Below are positions 24,383-36,700 of a stretch of DNA of 64,000 nt, one piece after another. The stretch covers positions 22,321,019-22,385,018 of the forward strand of contig CP137671.1 of assembly GCA_037976565.1 (NCBI GenBank), given 5' to 3'. Numbering within the stretch: position 1 is the first letter of the stretch; every line of letters begins with the position of its first letter. Both the position numbers and the translations under genes were made by a program. Under the pieces are notes generated by a model, which saw only the letters and a program-made list of their open reading frames with translations, did not search any database and had not been told where the DNA came from. This stretch comes from Mesocentrotus franciscanus. Lineage: Eukaryota > Echinodermata > Echinoidea > Camarodonta > Strongylocentrotidae.

Positions 24383-24790
24383 ATGGTTTTCGCGAAAACG
24401 ATGCCTGTGAAGGGGCACTCTTACGCCCAGTCGAAATCAGCTCCAGTCAAATCGCATGAAGCCGTCAACGACATTTACCGTACCGCGGCGGCGGGGGGCC
24501 ACTTCCCCGGAGTTCTCGCGGTGAAAGAGGATGGCGTGCTACAAACCAAGCCACTGCCGCTGAAGTCACACCAAGGCCTACAAATTCTTGCTCGATCAGG
24601 CAGCCATTATAACTGCGCCTCGCCGGCAAGGGAAGATGTTTTTCTCGATAATTTTGCCCGAAGAACAAAACAGCTGAATGAACAAGGTTATAATTCTGTA
24701 AATCATAAACCTTATCAGGTTTTAGGAGGACCGGTTGTTCTGGATGAGAAACAGCTAATTCTCTCGGCACTAGGTCAAATCAAACAGAAT
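24383..24790 (+). CDS. CCDC60: CCDC60 exon 1 (coding part)
   Basis: Codes residues 1-136 and ends in phase 0 at donor GTAAGTAT. It includes GYNSVNHKPY and then LGGPVVLDEKQLILSAL, a conserved-looking N-terminal block. It is GC-richer than the surrounding introns. Confidence 0.9.
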
Positions 24791-27700
24791 GTAAGTATCA
24801 ATTTTCCCCCATGTTCTCTCTTGAAATCAAGATACGCTTAGTTTGTTCTTTAACAAACAGGTTTATATGAATGAGAATAACTACCGATAATATTTAATAT
24901 AACAGACACATGCAACTGATACTGAAAAAGAAGGAACAGTAGAAAATACAAGTTCTCAAAGTTGATTCATTGCAGGATTGTGATGAATTAGAGTTTTTAT
25001 ATTTTAAAGAACAAACCAAAATGAGTAATAAAAACCTTAAACTAGTGGTCCCAGTGGACTCGCAATGTACATTATAGATCAGTTAGAAAAAGAGGCTTGT
25101 AGGAATTCCCGAAGATGATGGAGAATAGAACTGAGTTGGTCAAGTCAATGCGAGTACACTACTCCTAGATACTTGTATCGTAGTAAAGTTAGCGCACTTT
25201 TAAAAATATTGATCGTACTATTCCAAGTTATTTGATTATTATGCATACACTTTTTGTCAGTTTCTGGTGCACATGGAAGCAAGCTGGAGTTCAGCAAACA
25301 AAACACTAGTCCTGGTAAACATTAGCTATTTTTAGCAGTTTTTAAAGAATTTCTAGAGCATTCATGTGAGAAGATGATTATTCAATCATATAAAAGCATC
25401 ACGTTATATTAATTGACAATAATTTAATAATTGCCTGTAATAATTGTTGATGTTTCTTTCCAGAACTCATCCGCATCCAAGTCAAAGGGGGTATCCAGAG
25501 AGAAGCAGGATGACCAGAGCAAAGATGGTAAAGGAGGAGACGGGGCGGAGGAGAACCCTGCTGCAGTCAAGCCGTATAAGTTTGTTGTCAGGAGGAACAG
25601 CAACAGCCATAAATCTCTTCATAAGGAGGTGTCTACCGGCAGGTGAGTACGGTTGTACAGCACATGGAAGTGTCGTAGTATCCCAGGACCAAAATCCAGT
25701 TGAAACCAATTGGAGCAAAACCAATTGAAACCAGTTGCCAACTGGTTTCAATAGGGAAATTGGAACAACTGGTTCCAATTGAAACCAGTTGCCAACTGGT
25801 TCCAATTGAAACCAGTTGAAACCAATTGCCAACTGGTTCCAGTTGCCTAATTGGTTTCAACTGGAACCAGTTGTTCCAATTTCTATTGAAACCAGTTGGC
25901 TTCAACTGGTTTCAATTGGTTTCAATTGGTTTCAATTGGTTTCAACTGGTTTCAATTGGTTTCAATTGGTTTCAACTGGATCCAATTGAAAATTACAGTT
26001 GGCATAAACTTAATTAGTTATAAGTTAATTAGCTCATGCACTAATTATCGCTCATGTCAACACAGAAGCATTGTTATGTGTCTACATTAATTACAATGTA
26101 AAGGGCATTATAATATGCAGATTATTTCATATAATATACTTAGCAAGGAAATAGGCATATATGTTTGTATTTGATGTATTTTGTCCATGGTTAGTGTTTT
26201 ACTAATCAACTTTTAATCTGTTGTAATTAAAACAATATGTTATTTATGAACATGCTTATCATTGCTAATTAATCTTTATATGTATCTAAAGCAAATGCAT
26301 TACTTGCAAATGAAAATTAATTAATAAATACGTTGTAAATCAAAATAAATGACATAAAAACATTGATCTGCACACCAGCAGATAATATGCAAATTAACTG
26401 GTTTCAATTGGATCCAGTTGGGTAACTGGAAATATTTTCCAATTGGAACCAGTTGGGTAACTGGAAAATTATCTTACTGGTTCCAGTTGAACTTCTAACT
26501 GGAACCAGTTGGGTAACTGGAAATGACTTCTAATTGGAACCAATTGGGTAACTGGAAATGAATTCTTACTGGAACCAGTTGGGTAACTGGAAATGACTTC
26601 TAACTGGAACCAGTTGGGTAACTGGAAATGACTTCTAACTGGAAATGAATTCTAACTGGAACCAATTTGGGTAACTGGAAATGAATTCTAACTGGAACCA
26701 ATTGGGTAACTGGAAATGACTTCTAACTGGAAATGATTTCTAACTGGAACCAATTGGGTAACTGGAAATGACTTCTAACTGGAACCAGTTGGGTAACTGG
26801 AAATGAATTCTAACTGGAACCAATTGGGTAACTGGAAATGAATTCTAACTGGAACCAGTTGGGTAACTGGAAATGACTTCTAACTGGAAATGAATTCTAA
26901 CTGGAAATGAATTCTAACTGGAACCAGTTGGGTAACTGGAAATGACTTCTAACTGGAAATGAATTGTAACTGGAACCAGTTGGGTAACTGGAAATGACTT
27001 CTAACTGGAAATGAATTCTAACTGGAACCAGTTGGGTAACTGGAAATGACTTCTAACTGGAAATGAATTGTAACTGGAACCAGTTGGGTAACTGGAAATG
27101 ACTTCTAACTGGAAATGAATTATAACTGGAACCAGTTGGGTAACTGGAAATGACTTCTAACTGGAAATAAATGCTAACTGGAACCAGTTGGGTAACTGGA
27201 AATGACTTCTAACTGGAACCAATTGAGTAACTGGAAAAATTATCTTACTGGTTCCAGTTGCACTTCTTATTGGTTTGAACTGGAAATGACACCCCATAAC
27301 AATATTTTCCAGTTCGGTAATTGGTTTCAACTGGAAATTTTGTATTCCAATTGAAACCAATTGAAACCAATTGAAACCAGTTGAAACCAATTGAAACCAG
27401 TTGGAGATTTCAACTGGTTTCAATTGGATTTTGGTCCTGGGATAGTGGGTCATTCACTTGGCTGACTGTCAATCCAAGGGTTGAGGGTTCAAATCCCAGC
27501 CTGGCACTAACTTGTATAACCTTTGGCAAGGCATTCAACATTTGCCACTCTCAGATTAACTTGAGAATACCCCACCACAAAAATTGACCAGTAGGTTTGT
27601 AGGTTAACAAACATTTCACCAAAGCAATGGAACTAAAGCTAAGTTTCCTAGGGTAACACTAACCCTAAACCTAACCCTAAACCTAACCCTAAACCTAACC

Positions 27701-30700
27701 CCAACCCTAGCCCTAACTTGACATCTTTGATAAATAAAGAAGAAGCCAGGAGTGATTGTTTCTGGTGCAATCTCAGTTCACTCATGTGTACCTTAGATCT
27801 TTTGACCAATACCTACAGGTATACCCTGTACATGCAGGAGATAGCCTTGTGTCTTAGAAGAGAATCAAGTTAAACTTGTCCTTTAGTCCCTCAGAATGAT
27901 TATGAATTTGGCTCCAACCTTTAGTTATCAGTAAGGTTGTTGTCAACAAGACTTTGATGACATATCCACTGCGATAAAATAAATGATGCATTAGATTGCT
28001 CATTGTCAAGAAAATCTTAGGTTTTGTTAACACTATTTTACATTTGCCATCCTCGACCCAGGGGTACACTTTGTTTAGCCGGTATATGAAGGATTATTCC
28101 TTAAATATTCTTATTCTTGAAATGCACTGTGCACTGATAATAGATGTAATATAATAATAATAGTAATAATATCGAAAGCTATTTTGAAGCACATAGGGAC
28201 AGTATTACATCATACCATTATGTGTTATGCGCTATGCAAGAACGTAATGTTAACTAATAGCATTTGTTTTCTATTCTTTTACCAGAGTGATGGTGAAATG
28301 TGCTAAACTGGGTCATGGGGTCTTCACTATGATCAGAGAGCAAGAAGAACTAAGGGTAAGTATCTCTTTTTTTGTCATAAAAAGTTAATTTTCATTCAGA
28401 AATATTAAAATATGTATATATATTTTTGTTTGATATATGTACTCATTAAAATGTTGACCAATAATACTGTCTGTTAAGAGCCAGGATGCATTAAAATCAT
28501 ATCATTATTCGCAAAGTTAATGCTCTTCGAGCTCCAAACTGATGAAATAATTTCTTTGATTTTAAAATATATACGGTATACTCCTTTTCTATTTGACTTT
28601 GGTATTATTTTTCAAATGTAGTAGTTGAGTCTGTCCTCAAGGCCATATTTTAGTACATGTATACATTTCTCATCTAGATGCTATTTTAATTTTGAATGAT
28701 TTTTTCCGATATAGGTGAATGCAGAACACAATGAGAGAAGGAGAAAAGAAGAACAAAGGAAGACAGAGTGGCAGCCGGCTGTTGTTGTGGTATCAGATGG
28801 AGAGGAAACAGATGAAGAACTGGAGAATGAAGAAAGTCTGAGGTACGGCAGGCAGTACATGTACCTCTTCAGTTGATTATCATGCTAGCAATTTTCAAGA
28901 ATACCATGTAACAAGTTACACACATGAGTATGATTTTATAAAGGAATCTTTGTTGATGAATATTTCAGTTCTTTATTTTGATATCACCTATTATTGCATC
29001 GCTATTGATTCCCCCTATTTTGGTGGTATTATAGGACATATTATGTCCCAGGGAGCCTGAGGGATGTCTTATATTGGTCATTATGCAAATATTGAAAATA
29101 AATGATGATGATAGTAATGATAAGCATTTGTGCGCTGTCTAGCTATCTGTCTAGACTTAATATTCTGAGGCGTACTATGCAAACATTGAGGTGAGTGCCA
29201 GAAATAAAAGATGTCCAAACATCCTGGCTGCCATTTTGTGAAACTTTTATATGTTGTTCTATTTTCATTAGTAAAGGAATAAAATAGAAATATATAATGT
29301 TTGCTTCTTATAAGTGATCTTTAAAGTGAAAAATTAGTAAGTGTATCTGTACATGTAATTCAATAAGAATGGTATTAGACAAAGTCACTATATAATGCAT
29401 TTGTAACATAATTTCTTTATTTGTATTTCAGTGTTTACATGGCTCAAGGGGCAGAGAGCAGAAAAGAGGTGTCCTTTGCATTGTAAGTATAGTCATAATT
29501 TAATCATCTATGTTCAGTAGTTAAGCTACAGTGTAGTAGCTACTGAGGTGCTGAGTGAGGCAAAAGGAAGCAAGTGCCTGCCCATTTTTGAAGTTGTTCA
29601 TTGGCCGTGATTAACAAAGTATAACACGATATATGTTTCCACATTCCTTTCAAGCTCATTTGCAACCCTATACTGCAATTCACAGAGTTTGAGAAAATGA
29701 AAAAGTACAAATTACTTGTACAATACATTGGGAGATGAAGAGGGAACTAGGTTTCAATGGCTTCCAACGTTTATTCTCTCCACAGCGATGCAGCAAGTAC
29801 TACAGCCCCTGACAACCAAACAGAGCAGGGCGATACAACTCGCCTCTCCACCGCCGCCGCCGTGATGACCACTGCCATGGCGACGACACCATCCAAATCC
29901 ATTCTGAGTGGGGCGTCGTCACCCACCAAGAGGAGGCGGAATAAACGACTGGTGGAGCCGCCACGCCCTTACACTCCCTGCCATACCAACATCAATCTTG
30001 ACCCAGACGGTGATGAAACAGACAAGTAAGAGTGATTAAATAATGATAATCAATAATGATCATAATGGTAGCTTCATCAGTATTACTACTGTTTTTCGTT
30101 AAGGCCCTGCAACTATATTTAGTCTACATGAATAGTCCTATTGAAAGTCTTTTCCACTTTAGAGATCAGAAAGCCCGCTTAATTTTTAAATGATCTAACC
30201 TTTTTATAACCAAGTACACAGGTTGCTGGCTTGTGTACCTCCTTCCTTATGTCTTGTATTTGAAATACTGAGGTGTGTTTTTGTGAACTTATTTTCATTC
30301 ACAAAGTTACTCTGGAACAAATAATATTAGTAGAGAAAAACCTGCATGTGGCATTAAGAGTACTTACATAATTGCTGTAAACTCAAATTCAAGAAATTTT
30401 TGCTTCTGATGGCATAAATGTAGGTAGTCTTTGACGGAAGACCATCTTGTTTTGATTTATACAGGAAAGCCATATTTCGTCAGATGTGTGCGGTGAATTG
30501 GATCCTGGAAGCCATGATGATAGAGCTCCCTGCTGCCATGGAACCTATCAGTAAATGTTGGAAGATCAAGTACAGGTAGGAGCCAATCTTTATTAAAGCC
30601 TTGTTTACGCATGATGGGGTATATGTACATGCGTAAATTGCCTTTCAAAAGTACCTTGGCAGTATATATGAAAAACATTTTACGTATGTTAGAGAGAGTA

Positions 30701-33700
30701 AGTGGAGGTGAACGAAGGCAGCTATGCCCTTAATGGCCTCAACACAATACTCTCTCTCTCTCTCTCTCTCTCTCATCCTCTCCTCCCCCTCTCTCTCCCT
30801 CTCTCCTCTCTTTGTTCATTAACCCTTTAGCACCTAAGAATTAAATGTACATCACATGCTTCAGTGCCTATCCCTCCACATCATAGACCAATTTATTATC
30901 TAACTCTAAACCTAAGCAATCCTAACTTAATTTAACCCTAACATCTGTGATGAAATAAAGTCTGGAGGAATACCTACTGGAGCATGATATATACACATGT
31001 AGAAGTACAATCTTCCAAATATACGTTTGTATATGCATATTATACACTGGAAATACGAGTTAACATTTCACTAATTTCTGTAATTTTATCTTATTTTTGC
31101 CTGTATGTCTTATGTAGGGATATGGAGAACAGATCATTTTGTAAGACCACCATTCAGAGGTTGAGAAAAGATAAGGCTTTGGATACGAGGTGGAATGCGT
31201 TCATATCAGCTGAGGGTGCAGGTCATCTGGTAAGAATCGTTGTTGTGTTCACATTTGATCATGTTGCTCTTCCTTAAAGTGCCTAGCTATGCTTTCTTCT
31301 TGTAGTAAATTAGACCATGTACAATAGTTGTTGTTACTTTGGCAGATTTAGTATGTATAATATATTAACGCCACTGCTGCTAGAGATTTAATGTCCTCTC
31401 CGAGAGACGGAGTGGACGGAGTTTTTTCTACCGTAACGTAACCTACATGTATGCGACATTGGAGGAGCATGTTAACTCAAAACAAAGGCTTCAGTCATCT
31501 GCTTGGGATTCGAACCCATGACTTTGATTCGATAGGCAGGTGCTTCTACCAAATGAGCCATCCTGTCTCCCTCCATTTCGTAGCGTTTTTTAAAGGTTGA
31601 ATGAATGCACAAGTAGTTTATATCTTAAAGCAAAGCTTGCATGATTATTAGCATGTTGGTAATATTTCATTGCCTATCCCTCATTGTATTGTTCTAAAAT
31701 TGCATGGGCCTGAATTAGGGATCAACAAATTAAGTCCTGTTAGTTAAGAAGTTTGTTTTGTTTTTATTGCATGAGCATGCATGCATTGCTCATTTATGTA
31801 ATGCTTCACGTCAATACATATATAATGTTATATCATATTCATTTAGTGATATAAACATGTATATATATTTGTGGCATGTTGATTCTCCCACGTAATATGT
31901 TTATCGTCACCATTATATATCATTCCCTTTTCAGTGATATATTTGTGGCATGTTCTTTCCCCTCATACTATGTTTATTGTCATTATTATATATCATTCCC
32001 TTCTCCACCTCTCTCCCCCTGCTGCCCCCTCCCGCAGGCTGGCTTGCCTAGTGTATTCCAGGTAAAACGTGTTTGATGCTGTGAATGTGTTTATACTAAC
32101 TAGTACATGTAGTGTGTCAGTTTACTTGAAACTAATACTATCACATTGCATGCTCTTGAGAGTTAACTCTCTAGAAAAAAATGTAAGACTGTCAATTTCT
32201 TGCATGTAAAACATCTTTTGTTTGCTAAGAATTGTGTCATCTTTGTTATTTACATGTTCTTTGTTTTCTTGTCAATTCAATATGTGGTATAGGATGTGTG
32301 GGAAAAAATGAAAGACTGTCAATTTCTTGCATGTATAACATCTTTTGTTTGCTAAGAATTGATGGTTTGTTACGGTAGGTTGAGAAAATTACAATGCAAA
32401 GGAATCATTACACTTGATTTTAACCATCATTCAGCTACACGTACATGTAGTTGGGAAATATGTTGCTTTTGGCAAGGTTTAGAAGAAAAAAAACTTAGCA
32501 CGTATTTAGGTTATTCAAGTGTGTACAATTTCATTCATGTTTACAACGTGCTATGATGATGAGAAGGCAGGCCATTTTGAGTGAAGTTGTGTTTTATTTC
32601 AAGCACTGAAAAGGGAAATAAAGGAAATAATTATTTGTATGTGCTGAGTGCAAGAGAGTGTGTGTTGGGTTGTAACATGGGTTGTAACATGTACATGTGT
32701 GTCTTTGTTTTGATGATCTGTTAGACCATAAATGCAGGACTTTGCTCATTATATGTACACTTCTCTTTTGCATGTCAACTCATAAATGTTTTATTGTGTG
32801 TTTCTTTTGGTTGGGAAAATACATTCCTTTTCTTTTTAAGATTAGTTTTTACCGCATGCATCTGACAACTTTAATTTGTTAATGGGTTGGATTTATGGTT
32901 TCTCTAGTTTATCTTTGGCAGTAAAGTGATAGATTAAATGGTCTTGGTCTGGAATTTCTGTTAGTTTATTTGCTTGCATACACCCTTTCATCTAAGAGTT
33001 CTTGTTATATTTGTTTAAACTTGATCACTAATATTTACTGAATTGTGCTGAATGTCTCTTTTTGTATTGCTCTCAGACATTTCACATTAAATTTTTGTTT
33101 GAAGAATTGTTTGAAAATAATGTCCCTTAATCTCAAAAGTAGTTTCCTATTCTTCTAAGAGTTCTTGTTTATTTGATTTGATCACTAATATTAACTCACT
33201 TGTGATGAATGTCTCTCTCCGTACAGTAAATGTCTTAAGACATTGCACATAAGACTTTTGTCTGTAGAATTGTTGATAATGTAACTTCTTCTAAGAAGAT
33301 TTTTATTGCTGATATTGTAAATTAATGGACTGTAACTCAATTATTTTAACCTTTGTAAAGTCATAATTATGAATACTGGCCAATGAGTTTAGTAAGGGTC
33401 TCAATAACAAATGTAATTGGTTCACCACCCTCACAAAGACCCATAATATTTTCTCCATTAACATTAAAACCCATTATTTTACGACATTTAAGTCATTCTA
33501 TTTATCTTTCATGTATTTTTTTTTTCACAGAAATCTCGCTCTCCTGCAAGGGGCTTGCTGTCCACTCAAAACTCAGGATTTACGAGAACGATGCGTCGTC
33601 TGTCGGCAAACAGCACCCTCAACCGAGCGGCGTCGGCGATGGGTCAAAGTTCAGTTGACCAAAGTCCTCTATCACCTAAGGCCGAGGATACCGCCAGTTC

Positions 33701-36700
33701 GTTCTTAGAGGCTGCTGATAAATGTAAGAAATAACGAGGGTCGTATTGAAGTTCTTTATAGCACAGAGGTCTTGTGGTCTTGTGGATAAGTCATCGGACT
33801 GTAGATCACAAGGTTTGGGGCTAAAATCCCAGCCCGGCACTGATTCCCTTTGGCAAGGTGGTTCATCTACATTTGCCACACTCCGTCCAGATCTGTACCT
33901 GATATCTTTTAGTATTACATGTAGTTACTTTGCTGGCTTGGCTATAACCTGGTTAGTAATATTGAGGGGGCCAGAATCATCAGCGTAATAATGATAAGTG
34001 GGGAAGGGGTTTCCAAAGTCAAGGTACAGCAGCAGTACATTCTATGTCACTCCAACTCTTCTTTGTTCTGGGCTCTTTAAGTCTTGTGGAAACAGAGCAA
34101 CAAAGACCTGTATGTGTAGTTGAAGAGGGATGAAGGAGAAAGGAAATATACGAAGGGGCAAGGTTATGAAGTGAATGGTAGGTGAGCAGTAACATTTTAT
34201 ATTCATATAGCATGATGGCTATAAAAATCCCTGTGACAACATTGCCGTGCAGTCTTGTCTGATTTTCGTCATTTTGCTTGCTCACTTCTTACACAGTGGC
34301 TGACATTGCAGACAGTGTTTCAATACAGGGCAAACATGAGGATGCTAGAGGGGACACACCAGGGAAACTGCACAGGTGAGTGATTGAGCTTAGCATAGAT
34401 GTACTTACTGTTTACAGGTTGTAACCCTCACAACAATGATTTTTTTTTTTTTCATTGAGAAATTTTGTTAAAAATTGTAATTAGAATTACACTAAATGAC
34501 CAAAAAATTTCCCTACTATTGATCAAGTTAAGGCCTTCGTGCAGCAATGGTACTGTATTTATTTGTCCAATTGCTTTTTCACTTATCAGAAAATATGACA
34601 TGTAATCTATAGTTTCTATGCTCTGATAATATTTAATAACTTCGGAATTGTATTTTTAATTGTAATCACTGATTAACTGTATGGTATGTTACTAGCAAAT
34701 TGCATGGAGACGTGTATGAACATGTATATCTGGTTGTCAGAAAACACTTCAAGATTATCCAAGCATCTGAACATATTGGTTACTCTATGAAAGTACAGTA
34801 ATAAGCAGATGAAGTGTGCTAATAATATACATCATTTTTTGCTGTACATATAATACAACTTTCCCTGTGTTTTAGTGTCCCTGCTAATATTTACACATAT
34901 GTCAAGATCTGTGAAAGATATCTATATTATATATCCAGCAAATGAAGAGAAACATCCCTTTATTTCCCTCATAACTCTTATAATTGAAACATTCATCTCT
35001 TGTAGGACTCCCTCTGTTTTGAGTGAAAGAACAGCTACTCCCTCATCAAAGAGAAGTGGATCAATTGTCAATAAATTATCTGTAAGTATCAAACCTTACC
35101 TCATCAATGACGTTGCTTTGTGTTTAATTCTCACTTGGCTGATACAGAATGATTAGGTTATGAAACTCTCTGTTTTGAATCCATCAGGATTGCATGTAGA
35201 TAATTCACTGTTGTATAAATACTTACCTGCTGATTTCTGTTTACTTGTGCTGTTATAAATGTTTAACCTTCTCTTGGTAGTGCTCTTTCTCCTTGGTTTC
35301 TGACTTATGTCTTGGGGAAAGTTTACTCATACCCTCGTAGCCCATTAAAGACAGAATTCCATGCATTATTGTTTAACAAGTTAACTTTTGATTCAATCCT
35401 ACCAGTACAGACAATTAAAGAGCCAAATGTATGCACAACATGTGTCAATAATGGGTGCCAAAGCAAATATCATTTGATGCAATAAATTTTGAAAATGGAA
35501 AATAAGCATTATAATCTGCAAATTGGCAACACATGGGAATTTTCCACATACATTTGCACATTGTATGAGTTTTGTAGAGAAAAGTGTAGCGATATGAAAG
35601 ATCAAAGGAAGTGCTGCCAATTTACTGAAGAAGAGCTGATTCTTCTTGCCCTGAAAATTCCCTTTCCTTGATGGATTCATATGGGGGTGGCAGCAGTGGG
35701 ATATGAACCAATGCTATTCATTGAAATGACTGATTTCGGACATGAAACTTTTGCGACCTGTGAATGATGGCCCTTTTGCTACAAGAAACTTTCCTGATTT
35801 TGCAAGTTTATTGATATGTAGCATTTAATTAATGTATTAATGTAGTAAGAAATTCCTTTGTCATATAAATCTTTAGTGAATCGGGATGTTTGGCAAAATT
35901 TACAAACATTTCTCGCACACAAATCTCTTGTTTTATGCGAATTAATTACTTTGGGCATGCTTTTCAGCATTTGTGCATGCAATGATTTGATGACCCTATA
36001 CAATAGCGAGTTTAGATATTTTTTAACAGACCAAAAATCATATGGATCATTTTACTTGTATTCAAAGCGATCCATTTTAAATATGAAATTGATGAAAATC
36101 AGTTTTTGACCTTTTATTAATATTTATAATTTAGTTGTTTTTTTTTAACTGACCAAAAACCATATGGATCATTTTACTTGAATTCAAAGCGATCCATTGG
36201 AAATATGAAATTGATGAAAATCAGTTTTTGACCTTTTATTAATATATTTTTTTAAAATAGAAACAAGACTTAGAGGAGAAAGACAAGCAAGAGAGACCAA
36301 GAGAGAGACAGGTTAGCACATGGGTGGCGACAACCAACAGAAAACTCCACCGGTCACAAAGGTAAGGAAAAATTGTAATGTACATTCAAATTCCTAATCA
36401 ACTATCCACATGATAAATGTAGAGGAGAGAATGAAGGAAAGGTATACAGACTTTTGTTTTTACCTGAAGTTAATTGCTAGTTTAGTATCCTGGATTGGAG
36501 ATCAAGGGGTCTGATTGATTTGTCTTATCCTTCCAGTTTGTACAGGCTTATGTCAAATCATCAAGATAAAGAAGAAAAAAAATTGGTGTGAAAACATCTT
36601 CATTACTGGCAACAATACTTACAGTTATATTGGTAATATGATAGTAATAATCTGTTATGTACACAAATTATATTTTACAGTATCAGTTTGTATATTGTAA

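Noticed and set aside
25826..26090. Trp/Phe/Gln-rich repeat protein (and 25482-25905, 27157-27453)
   Set aside because: Direct translation of the TTTCAATTGG repeat units in an intron.
26400..27290. Regular repeats in CCDC60 intron 2 as a CRISPR-like array
   Set aside because: The units abut with no unique spacers, vary in length, and lie in a eukaryotic intron.
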